Assembly: GCF_008728835.1 (NCBI RefSeq)
Contig: NZ_CP042582.1
Location: forward strand, 4,623,501-4,687,500
Direction: 5' to 3'
DNA length: 64,000 nucleotides
Origin: Hypericibacter adhaerens
GTDB lineage: Bacteria > Pseudomonadota > Alphaproteobacteria > Dongiales > Dongiaceae
Below, piece after piece: positions 44,361 to 52,304 of this stretch. Position 1 is the stretch's first letter. Each line of letters begins with the position of its first letter. The position numbers and the translations under genes are program-made. Under the pieces are notes generated by a model. The model was not told the origin of the DNA. It ran no database searches and saw only the letters and a program-made list of their open reading frames with translations.

Positions 44361-45370
44361 GAGGCGCCTCGCTTAAAGGAGCGGGCGAGGGCGCTGAGCC
44401 GCCCGGCCAGCGATTCCAGCCCGCCCGGCAGGAAGATGAGGAAGAAGATCAGCACCACACCGAAGATCAGCGGGCGCCACTCCAACAGCGGCCGCGTCAG
44501 CTCGAACACGAAGGTCATGACGAGGAGTCCGACGGCGGCACCCCAGAAGCTCTGCGTGCCGCCCACCACCACCCAGATGATCAGGTAGAGCATGGTGACG
44601 AGATCGAAATTCTTCGGATCGATGGCACCCATGCGGTGGGCCAGCATCGCGCCCGCCACGCCAGCAAAGCCGCTGCCGATCATGAAAGCCGAGCGGCGGT
44701 AGTGGGTCATGTCGATCCCGACGCATTCGGCGAGCGCCGGGTCGGAATAAAGCGCCTTCCAGGTCATGCCGAGCCGGGACCGGTCGAGCTGATACATGAT
44801 GCCGACGCAGACGAACGCGACGAACAAGGCGAAGAAATAGTAGGGAACCGTCTCGAACAGCGAATGGCCGAAGAGCTCGCCCTCGGGAATGTTGATCAGA
44901 CCGCGGATGCCGCCGAAGGGTACGTCCAATCGGATCCAGAACAGTCGCAGCAGCTCGCCCAGCGCGAAGGAGGCGATGAAGTAGCCGAAGGCGCGGGTGC
45001 GCAGGAGCGGCACACTAATGAGGCCGGCGACCGCGGCGGCGATGAAACCCGCCAGGGGTACGGTCAGCCAGACCGGGAGGTCGAGCCCCTTGGCAAGGAG
45101 GGCCGCCGAGTAACCGCCCGCTCCCATCATCACCACATGGGCGAGGCCCCAATCGCCCGTGGTGGTGATCAGGCGGTAGCTGACGACCAGAACCAAGTTC
45201 ATGAAGAAGAGGATGACGAGCTCGACCGTGTAGGTCGGCAGGACGAAGGGAGCGCCGATCGCGAAAACCGCCGCGACGCCGGCCATCACCAGCCCCATCG
45301 GGCGGGCGTAGCGGCGCGCGGCCGCGGGGCGGGTCGTCACTTGGGTCGCCACCCGTTCCACCGCCATCAC
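44357..45370 (-). CDS. Branched-chain-type ABC permease (LivM-like)
   Basis: This 337-residue membrane protein has about ten helices. LivM marks are TTTGDWGLAHVVMMGAGGYSAALL, a variant of the usual QLSLGHAAFFGIGAY, and the coupling region in which TWKALYSDPALAECVGIDM sits near residue 215. The C-terminal LIFFLIFLPGGLESL is typical. The ATG overlaps the LivH-like stop by four bases. Confidence 0.87.
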   Translation of the reverse strand: MMAVERVATQVTTRPAAARRYARPMGLVMAGVAAVFAIGAPFVLPTYTVELVILFFMNLVLVVSYRLITTTGDWGLAHVVMMGAGGYSAALLAKGLDLPVWLTVPLAGFIAAAVAGLISVPLLRTRAFGYFIASFALGELLRLFWIRLDVPFGGIRGLINIPEGELFGHSLFETVPYYFFALFVAFVCVGIMYQLDRSRLGMTWKALYSDPALAECVGIDMTHYRRSAFMIGSGFAGVAGAMLAHRMGAIDPKNFDLVTMLYLIIWVVVGGTQSFWGAAVGLLVMTFVFELTRPLLEWRPLIFGVVLIFFLIFLPGGLESLAGRLSALARSFKRGAS

Positions 45371-46236
45371 ACGGTCTCGCGTCCCATGAGGCCTTGCGGC
45401 CGCACCACCAGGACCAGTGCCATGATGCCGACGCCGACCATGGTGGCGATCACGCCGTCGAACAGCGTGGTGCAGAAGGTAATGACGAAGCCCAGCACCA
45501 CGGCCGCGATCATCGCGCCCTGGATGCTGGCCATGCCGCCCAGCACCACGACCACGAAGGCCATCAGGATCACGCTGTGGCCCATATAGGGTGTCACCGG
45601 GGTGACGGGCGCCATCAGGGCGCCGGCGAGGCCCGCCGAAGCGCCGGCGATGGTCATGGCCAGCGCCGACATGCGGTTGAGATTGATCCCCTGGAGCGCG
45701 GCCGCCTCGGGCTTCTGGGCCGCGGCGCGCAAGGCCTTGCCCTGGCGCGTCCGGTTCAGGAACAGCCAGAGGGCAACCAGCGTCAGGATCGCGACCGGCA
45801 GGATGACGAGGCGCTGCGAGCCGATATGGGCGCCGGCGACATCGACTGCACCCATGATCGGCGTCGGGATCTTTTTCATCAGCCCGACACCCCAGATCCG
45901 CCCCGCCAGGACCTGAAGGATGAAGGAGAGGCCCGCCGTTGCCATGAAGCCGGCCAACAGATTGTCGCGCGTCGGCCGGAAGATCAGCCGCTCCGCCGCC
46001 AGGCCCATCAAGGCCACGACCGGCACGGCGCAGAGCACGGCGAGAACGAAGGGATAGCCCGCAAGGGCATAGAGGACATAGACGACATAGGCCCCCGCCA
46101 TGAAGAACTCGCCATGGGCGAAGTTCGCCATCTTCATGACGCCGAACGACAGGGCCAGGCCGACCGCAACCAGCGCGTAGATCGAGCTTGAGATCACCGC
46201 ATTGGCGAAGGTCTGCACGAAGGTCGCAAGATCCAT
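45367..46236 (-). CDS. Branched-chain-type ABC permease (LivH-like)
   Basis: This 289-residue permease has about eight hydrophobic helices and the LivH opening YALVAVGLALSFGVMKMANFAHGEFFMAGAY. The coupling loop has GKALRAAAQKPEAAALQGINLNRM near residues 165-188, and the C-terminus reads ALVLVVRPQGLMG. It is separated from the binding-protein gene by 122 bases that contain a hairpin, and is coupled to the LivM-like gene. Confidence 0.88.
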   Translation of the reverse strand: MDLATFVQTFANAVISSSIYALVAVGLALSFGVMKMANFAHGEFFMAGAYVVYVLYALAGYPFVLAVLCAVPVVALMGLAAERLIFRPTRDNLLAGFMATAGLSFILQVLAGRIWGVGLMKKIPTPIMGAVDVAGAHIGSQRLVILPVAILTLVALWLFLNRTRQGKALRAAAQKPEAAALQGINLNRMSALAMTIAGASAGLAGALMAPVTPVTPYMGHSVILMAFVVVVLGGMASIQGAMIAAVVLGFVITFCTTLFDGVIATMVGVGIMALVLVVRPQGLMGRETV

Positions 46237-46280
46237 CCCGGGAACCTCTTGCTACGGCGCCTTCGCGGACGGGTTGCCAA

Positions 46281-46308
46281 GCCCGCCGCTCCTCGCAGAG
46301 CAGCGGGC
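46281..46308 (-). other. Intercistronic hairpin between binding-protein and permease genes
   Basis: The arms 46281-46291 and 46298-46308 (GCCCGCCGCTC and GAGCAGCGGGC) pair at 10 of 11 positions with a 6-base loop. It sits between the binding-protein stop (46359) and the LivH-like start (46236) on the minus strand. There is no T-run, so partial termination or RNA protection favouring the binding protein is the likely role, as in the other Liv-type operon. Confidence 0.5.
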
Positions 46309-46358
46309 CCGGACCGGCAACGGCGAACGGAACGGTTCCGTCAAACCACTATGATCGT

Positions 46359-47660
46359 CTATTGCCGCTGATCCCACATCTGATTCCGACGGCGGACCTC
46401 GGCAAGCACGGCATCCTTGTGCTGGGCGAACCAGGTCTCGAAGCGGGTCAGCGACTGGACCCGCTTGCAGCTGCAATCGGCCCGGAACTCGTTGTTCGGC
46501 ACCAGCGGCGAGATCATGTTCTTCTCGCCCCACATCTCCTCGCCGGTGACAGCCGTCGGCCCCTGGATCGTCGAGATCGTGGTTAGGCTGCGGAAAGCGG
46601 CCAGCACTTTGTCGGGATCGACGCTGCCCGCCTTCTGCACCGCGGCGAGATAGGCCTGCAGCATGGGGGTATAGAGCCAGTCGATGCCGTTCATTGGCCG
46701 CTTCAGGTCTTCAGGTGCGCCGGGGCCGTAGCGCGCGATCCATTTCGCGGTGAAGTCATGCTGGGCCGAAGGGTCGCCCCACCAGGGATCGTCGAAGAGA
46801 GGATAGGAATCGATGGCCTTGACCTGCTGGAGCCAGTCGGCAGGCACACGCTGCAGCGCCTGCTCGGGCTCGATGTAGTTCGCCGCGACGATGCCCTTGA
46901 AACCCTGCTGATAGAGCTGCTCCAGCAGCAGGGGAATGAAATCCGGCCAGCTGATCGACAGGCTGACGATGTCGGGTTTGGTCGCGAGGATCGCCGTCAC
47001 GACCGGCGCGAAATCGGTGGTATCCGGAGCGTAGAACTCGTCATAGACCACATCCAGCCCGACGGCCTTGGCCGCGCCGACTTCCCAGGCCTGCCCGACC
47101 AGCGAGGTCGCGTCCTGCTGCGAGACGACGGCGTAGCGCTTGGCCTGAGGATAGATCTGATGGATATAGGCCATCCGCATCATCTCGCCGCGCGGGAAAT
47201 AGTCGGCGCCGGAGATGATGTAGGGGCGGTTCGGATTGATGTCCGCCGTTGCTTCCGGCGCATAGAAGACCTTGTGCTCGGTCAGGAACGGCAGCTGCGC
47301 GTCGCCGGTCGAGCCGCCGACATCGAGGATGATTTTCACATTGTGCTCGAGCACCAGTTGGCGCGCACCCTGGAGCGCCTTCGACGGCACATACTCGTTG
47401 TCGAACTGATGGACGACGAGCTTGTAGCGCTTGCCGCCGACATCGAGCCCGCCTTCGGCATTGATTCCGTCGACCAGGAGATTGATGCCGGTCAGCCCCG
47501 GCAGACCCCAGCCGGCCGCGGGACCCGACAGCGGCGCGTTGAAGCCGATATCGATCGTGTCCTCGGCCTTGGCGACCGCCGCGGTCGCCATCGCCGTTCC
47601 CAGAGCCAGGGCGCCCAGAAGCCGCCTCAGCCCGGCCGTCTTATGCCAATGCCCCGCCAT
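46359..47660 (-). CDS. Branched-chain-type ABC substrate-binding protein
   Basis: This 433-residue periplasmic protein has a Sec signal peptide (LLGALALGTAMATAAVAKA, cleavage near residue 32). The Peripla_BP_6-type ligand domain opens TIDIGFNAPLSGPAAGWG. Ligand regions include GGSTGDAQLPFL and IISGADYFPRG. Two cysteines close together (CSCKR, near residue 395) are unusual for the family. A very strong GGGAGGAGG precedes the ATG. It is the first gene of the importer-kinase operon and is divergent from the DeoR gene, with shared upstream repeats. The ligand is unknown. Confidence 0.88.
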   Translation of the reverse strand: MAGHWHKTAGLRRLLGALALGTAMATAAVAKAEDTIDIGFNAPLSGPAAGWGLPGLTGINLLVDGINAEGGLDVGGKRYKLVVHQFDNEYVPSKALQGARQLVLEHNVKIILDVGGSTGDAQLPFLTEHKVFYAPEATADINPNRPYIISGADYFPRGEMMRMAYIHQIYPQAKRYAVVSQQDATSLVGQAWEVGAAKAVGLDVVYDEFYAPDTTDFAPVVTAILATKPDIVSLSISWPDFIPLLLEQLYQQGFKGIVAANYIEPEQALQRVPADWLQQVKAIDSYPLFDDPWWGDPSAQHDFTAKWIARYGPGAPEDLKRPMNGIDWLYTPMLQAYLAAVQKAGSVDPDKVLAAFRSLTTISTIQGPTAVTGEEMWGEKNMISPLVPNNEFRADCSCKRVQSLTRFETWFAQHKDAVLAEVRRRNQMWDQRQ

Positions 47661-47984
47661 CGCCTCCTCCCTCTGTCTGCCGGCTTTCGGAGCCGGCTTT
47701 CCCTGCCGAGGCGCGCTTCGAGATGGCCTTGTTCGTTGGCGTCGCGCCTTCGATTGCCGCGATGATAGGGGCCGTAATTAGGCATATGCAACAATTCTCT
47801 TTCTCATATGCCACATTATTGCATAATGGATTGTGCCTCACTCCATGTAATGGGCTGAGAAAACTTACGAATTTCGGTGTGGCGCGCGACGATGCGCCTG
47901 GGATTGCCAGTTGGCGGCAGTCCCCGTTTGTGGCATGGCTTTGACGCAATCGGGCCGCAACGCCGGATCCGAACGGGAGCCTCA
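47661..47984. promoter_or_regulatory. Divergent control region with three TATGCMACAWW-type sites
   Basis: This 324-base gap separates the importer operon (minus) from the DeoR gene (plus). Three copies of one element are present: TATGCAACAAT at 47785-47795 (plus), TATGCCACATT at 47807-47817 (plus, 22 bases further), and TATGCAATAAT on the minus strand at 47825-47815, overlapping the second as an inverted copy. The same element recurs upstream of the flavoprotein gene near 48.9 kb. The AT content peaks here, so both promoters probably lie among the sites. The rest of the gap shows nothing distinct. Confidence 0.65.
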
Positions 47985-48755
47985 ATGTCGTCAAAGAAGA
48001 GCGAGCGGCATAAGCGGCTGATCGCCGAGATCAGCACCAATCCGTCCATCCTGATCCGCGATCTGGCGGAGACCTTGGGTGTGTCGCGCGAGACGATCCG
48101 ACGCGACTTTCAAGAGCTCAACCGCACCGGCCGGCTGCATCGGCGATATGGCGGCGGCGCCACCTTCACGCCCATCGGGCTAGAGACCAATCTCGAGGCC
48201 CGCTCGCAGCGCATGATCAAGGAGCGGCAGAGGGTGGCCTTGCGCTCGGCCGATTTCATCAACGAGCATGAGGTCATCTTCATGTGCTCGGGCTCGACGT
48301 CGCTGCTGCTGGCGCAGGTGCTGCAGAACTTCGAGAAGAAGATCACCGTCATCACCAACAACCTGCCCGGCTCGATCGCGCTGGCATCGAATCCCTCGAT
48401 CCGCACGATCTTGGCGCCGGGGCAGGTCGACTACACCGAAGGCTTTGTCTGGGGCCACGACACGACCGAATACCTGAAGAAGTTCCACGCCGATGCGGCC
48501 TTCGTCACGGTCGACGGCATCACCCCCGACGGTGCCATGGAGATCGATCCGCGCACCGCCTGGGTCATGCGCATCATGATCGCGCAATCGCGCCGGGTGG
48601 TCATGATGGTCGATCACTCGAAGTTCTATCAGGCGAGCCTCGAGAAGTTTTGCGACATCAAGGATATCCACGTGATGATCGTGGATCGCGCGCCGGACGG
48701 AGAACTGGGCGCGGCCCTGCGTCAGGCGGGCGTGATGATCGACGTGGCGCCCTGA
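47985..48755 (+). CDS. DeoR-family transcriptional regulator
   Basis: This 256-residue regulator has the DeoR winged helix at about residues 20-50 (IRDLAETLGVSRETIRRDFQEL, then RRYGGGA). The effector domain is of the sugar-phosphate-isomerase fold, with MCSGSTSLLLAQVL and TNNLPGSIALA. DeoR proteins usually sense a phosphorylated metabolite. Because a kinase gene ends the divergent importer operon, that kinase's product is a good candidate effector. The ATG at 47985 follows GGGAG by five bases; an earlier in-frame ATG at 47877 would overlap the control region. Confidence 0.9.
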   Translation: MSSKKSERHKRLIAEISTNPSILIRDLAETLGVSRETIRRDFQELNRTGRLHRRYGGGATFTPIGLETNLEARSQRMIKERQRVALRSADFINEHEVIFMCSGSTSLLLAQVLQNFEKKITVITNNLPGSIALASNPSIRTILAPGQVDYTEGFVWGHDTTEYLKKFHADAAFVTVDGITPDGAMEIDPRTAWVMRIMIAQSRRVVMMVDHSKFYQASLEKFCDIKDIHVMIVDRAPDGELGAALRQAGVMIDVAP

Positions 48756-48849
48756 CGGGAAACGCCCCCGCAATCCGGCACCGATCGCCCTCAAGCCGAT
48801 CCTTCGAATCCTCATTTTCTCGGCCCAGCCCAGCCACTTGGCAGGGCGG

Positions 48850-48933
48850 ATTGTGGCATCGTGCGCTAATTATGTTGCATAAAGCACGAAAAAGAGTGTC
48901 ATATGCCACATATTGTCCGGCATATGCCAAGAA
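48850..48933. promoter_or_regulatory. Cluster of four TATGCMACAWW-type sites before the flavoprotein gene
   Basis: Four copies of the element seen upstream of the DeoR gene lie here: the minus-strand copy ATGCCACAAT at 48859-48850, TATGCAACATA on the minus strand at 48881-48871 (itself nearly palindromic), TATGCCACATA at 48902-48912, and TATGCCAAGAA at 48923-48933. The last two are 21 bases apart, two helical turns, matching the 22-base spacing in the other cluster. They lie about 80-160 bases before the flavoprotein start. Confidence 0.65.
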
Positions 48934-49010
48934 CGCGAACCGTCGCGGCGGCGCTCCGCCGTGCTCGGCCCTAGCGGGCCATATTGCCGGGCCCATGCGG
49001 GGAGGGGTGA

Positions 49011-51443
49011 ATGACGGCGGCGCTGCCAACACAAGCTCAGGTGGTCATCATCGGCGGCGGCGTGATCGGCTGCTCGGTCGCCTACCATCTGGCGCAGATG
49101 GGCTGCCGCGACGTGGTCCTGCTCGAGCGTCATCGGCTCACCTCCGGCTCGACCTGGCACGCGGCCGGTGGCATCGGCCAGCTGCGCCAGAACGCCAACG
49201 TCACCCGGCTGCTGCGCGAATCCGTCAAGCTCTACGAGCGGTTGGAGGCGGAAACCGGACAGGCCACCGGCTGGTTCCGCAACGGCTCGCTGCGCTTGGC
49301 CTCGAGCCAGGAGCGACGCGCCGAATACGAGGTCGCCGCGACCCGCGCGCGTTCCTTCGGCATTCCGTTCGAGTTCGTCGGCCCCGACGAGATCCGGCGC
49401 ATGGTGCCGACCATGACCGTCGAGGATCTCGTTTGCGCGGCCTTCGTTGCCGATGACGGGATCGGCAATCCCTCCGACATCGCGCTGGCCCTGGCCAAGG
49501 GGGCCCGCATGAAGGGCGCGCGCCTCTTCGAGCATGTCAAGGTGACGGGGATCGCGCTCGAACGCGGCAGCGTGTCGGCCGTCGTGACCGATCAGGGCGC
49601 CATTCGCTGCGAGACCCTGGTCAATTGCGGGGGCATCTGGGCACGCGAGATCGGTCGCATGGCCGGCGTGAACGTGCCGCTGCAGCCCTCGCATCACCAA
49701 TATTTCGTGACCGAGAAGATCGAGGGCCTGCGGCGCAACTTCCCGACGATCCGCGACACCGACAACAAGCTCTATTTCAAGGAGGAGGTGGGCGGGTTGA
49801 TCGTCGGCCAATACGAATTCGACCCGATTCCCTATCTCGAGGATCCGATTCCCGAAGGGCATGAGTTCAAGCTCATGCCCGAGAACATCGCCCAGTTCGA
49901 ACCGAGGATGGCCGCGGTCGCCTATCGTTTTCCGTCGCTGGAGAAAGCCGGCATCAAGCGCTGGTTCAACGGGGTCGAATCCTTCACCGAGGACGGGATG
50001 TTCATCCTCGGCGAGGCCCCCGAGGTGGATCGCTTCTTCGTCGCGGCCGGGTTCAATGCCTTCGGTATCGCCTCGGCCGGCGGCGCCGGCATGGCCATGG
50101 CGCATTGGATCCTCGAAGGCGAACCGCCCTTCGACCTGTGGCCAGCCGACATCCGTCGCTTCGGTGCCTTTCACCGCTCGCGGCAGCAGATTCTGGCCCG
50201 CGGCCTCGAGGGCCAGGCGCATCATTTCGCCATGCTCTGGCCCCACCTCGAGTTCCAGGCGGGCCGGCCCCTCCGGCGCAGCGCGGTTCACCATCTGCTC
50301 CAGGAGCGCGGCGCCTGCTTCGGCGCCAAGTTCGGATGGGAGCGCGCCAACTGGTTCGCGCCCAAAGGCGTCGAGCCGCGCGATATCTATACGTTCGAAA
50401 GGCCCAACTGGTTTCCGCATGTGGCGGCCGAGCACCGCGCCTGCCGCGAGGCGGTCGCCCTTTTCGACCAGAGCCCGTTCGCGAAGTTCCATCTCTCCGG
50501 CCGCGATGCCGCCGCGAGCCTGGACCGGCTCTGTGCGGCTCATCTGAAGCCGGAAGCGGGGTCGGTGACCTATACGCAGGTTCTCAACCGCCGCGGCGGC
50601 ATCGAAGCCGACCTGACCGTCACGCGGCGCCGCGACGGGTCCTTCTTCATCGTTACCGGCACGGGCTTCGCCACGCGCGATTTCGTGACGCTGAGGAACG
50701 GCCTCGCCGGCGCCGATGCGCATCTGATGGATGTAACCTCGGCCTATGGCTGCCTCTCGCTGATGGGACCCAAGTCCCGCGACGTGCTGGCCCAGGTCGC
50801 CGAGGAAGACGTCTCCGATGCCGCCTTCCCCTACGGCACCGCACGGGAACTGTTTCTGAACGGCTCGCCGACCCTGGCCTTGCGCGTGGGGTTCGCGGGC
50901 GAGCGGGGCTGGGAGCTCTTCATTCCGTGCGAATACATGGTCCGCGTTCACGACGCCCTGGTCGCGGCCGGTGCCGCTCACGGACTGCGGCATGGCGGCT
51001 ATCGTGCGCTCGATTCCCTGCGCATGGAGAAGGCACGCCGGGTCTGGGCAGCGGAAATCAGTCCCGACTACACTCCCTTCGAAGCAGGCCTCGGTTTCGC
51101 CGTGGCCTTGGACAAGCCGGAATTCGTCGGCCGGGATGCGCTGCTGCGCCAGAAGGAGACAGGCGTTGCTCGCCGGCTCGTCGCCTTCGTCGCCGAGGAC
51201 CCCGAGACGTTGCTCTATGGCCGCGAGACCATCTACCGCGACGGCAAGCAGGTCGGCTACCTGGCCTCGGGCGGCTTTGGCTTCACCTTCGATCGTGCGG
51301 TCGGCCTCGGCTATGTCAACATCGAGGGCGCCGCCGACCTGACCCGCAGCACATACGAGCTCGAGGTGCGAACGCACAGGGTCGCCGCCAGGGCCTATCT
51401 GAAATCGCCCTACGATCCCGACAACCTCCGCATACGCGGCTAG
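49011..51443 (+). CDS. Dimethylglycine/sarcosine-dehydrogenase-like flavoprotein fused to a GcvT domain
   Basis: This 810-residue two-domain enzyme has an N-terminal DAO-type FAD domain (VVIIGGGVIGCSVAYHL, residues 11-27) with the covalent-FAD motif STWHAAG, where His50 is the expected attachment site. The C-terminal half, from about residue 430, is a GcvT/aminomethyltransferase domain (FDQSPFAKFHLSG, SLMGPKSRDVL, GERGWELFIPCEY, then TPFEAGLGFAVALDK). Known relatives oxidatively remove an N-methyl group and pass the one-carbon unit to tetrahydrofolate. A GGAGGGGTGA ribosome site abuts the ATG. It heads an operon with an SDR and a class III PLP enzyme. Confidence 0.87.
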   Translation: MTAALPTQAQVVIIGGGVIGCSVAYHLAQMGCRDVVLLERHRLTSGSTWHAAGGIGQLRQNANVTRLLRESVKLYERLEAETGQATGWFRNGSLRLASSQERRAEYEVAATRARSFGIPFEFVGPDEIRRMVPTMTVEDLVCAAFVADDGIGNPSDIALALAKGARMKGARLFEHVKVTGIALERGSVSAVVTDQGAIRCETLVNCGGIWAREIGRMAGVNVPLQPSHHQYFVTEKIEGLRRNFPTIRDTDNKLYFKEEVGGLIVGQYEFDPIPYLEDPIPEGHEFKLMPENIAQFEPRMAAVAYRFPSLEKAGIKRWFNGVESFTEDGMFILGEAPEVDRFFVAAGFNAFGIASAGGAGMAMAHWILEGEPPFDLWPADIRRFGAFHRSRQQILARGLEGQAHHFAMLWPHLEFQAGRPLRRSAVHHLLQERGACFGAKFGWERANWFAPKGVEPRDIYTFERPNWFPHVAAEHRACREAVALFDQSPFAKFHLSGRDAAASLDRLCAAHLKPEAGSVTYTQVLNRRGGIEADLTVTRRRDGSFFIVTGTGFATRDFVTLRNGLAGADAHLMDVTSAYGCLSLMGPKSRDVLAQVAEEDVSDAAFPYGTARELFLNGSPTLALRVGFAGERGWELFIPCEYMVRVHDALVAAGAAHGLRHGGYRALDSLRMEKARRVWAAEISPDYTPFEAGLGFAVALDKPEFVGRDALLRQKETGVARRLVAFVAEDPETLLYGRETIYRDGKQVGYLASGGFGFTFDRAVGLGYVNIEGAADLTRSTYELEVRTHRVAARAYLKSPYDPDNLRIRG

Positions 51444-51474
51444 GTATCGGGGTCATCCCGCCAGGAGGAACGCC

Positions 51475-52260
51475 ATGGCACAGAGATTGGCAGGCAAGCG
51501 CGCATTGGTGACGGGTGCCGCCAGCGGCATGGGCCGCGCGATGGCGGAGAGTTTCGCGCGCGAGGGTGCCATCGTTGCGGTCCATGCCCGCAGCCATAAA
51601 CGGGCCGCCGAAACCATCGCCGCCATCAACAAGGCCGGCGGCAAGGCCTTCGCCGTGGCGGCCGATCTCGCTGTCGGCGAGGAGATCCGGGCCATGTGCG
51701 CCGCCGCCATCGAAGGCCTCGGCGGCCTCGATATCGTCGTCAACAATGCCGGTGTCGTCGATTCGGCGAAGGTCGTCGATATGACCGAGGCGATGTGGGA
51801 TTGGACCATGGCGGTCAATCTCAAGGCACCGTTCCTGGTCTCGAAATACACCTTGCCCGCGATGCTCGCCGCCAACAAGGGCGGCTCCGTCATCTTCAAC
51901 GCCTCGACCAACGGCAAGACCGCCGACGCGGAATGGACCGCCTATAACAGCTCGAAGCACGGCGTGATCGGCTTCATGCGCTGCCTCGCGGCCGAGGTCG
52001 GCAAGGCCCAGATCCGGGTGAATGCGATCTGTCCCGGCTGGATCGAGACCCCGCTGGCGCACAACATCCTCGACAAGATCGCGGGCGAGACGGGGCAGGA
52101 AAGCGGCCGCTATTACGACAGCACAATGCGGACCAACATGATGGGGGCGCTGCTGCCCGCCAGTTCTGCGGCCGATCTGGCTCTGTTCCTGGCCAGCGAC
52201 GAGGGCCGCTACATCACCGGCCAGGCGATCAATCTCTGCGCCGGCCTCTGCACCTGGTAG
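51475..52260 (+). CDS. Short-chain dehydrogenase/reductase
   Basis: This 261-residue SDR has cofactor motif GAASGMG near residues 13-19, NNAG in IVVNNAGVV, a catalytic Ser in NASTNGK, and YNSSK as the YxxxK pair. The C-terminus GQAINLCAGLCTW replaces the usual GxxxxVDGG ending. It follows the flavoprotein gene by 31 bases and precedes the class III PLP gene by 44, with AGGAGG before the ATG, so it belongs to that operon. It probably oxidises a hydroxyl or reduces a keto group in the same pathway; the substrate is unknown. Confidence 0.86.
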   Translation: MAQRLAGKRALVTGAASGMGRAMAESFAREGAIVAVHARSHKRAAETIAAINKAGGKAFAVAADLAVGEEIRAMCAAAIEGLGGLDIVVNNAGVVDSAKVVDMTEAMWDWTMAVNLKAPFLVSKYTLPAMLAANKGGSVIFNASTNGKTADAEWTAYNSSKHGVIGFMRCLAAEVGKAQIRVNAICPGWIETPLAHNILDKIAGETGQESGRYYDSTMRTNMMGALLPASSAADLALFLASDEGRYITGQAINLCAGLCTW

Positions 52261-52304
52261 CAACCACGGCGGCCGTCGGAAACACTGCCAAAGGTCGAAC
52301 CGCG

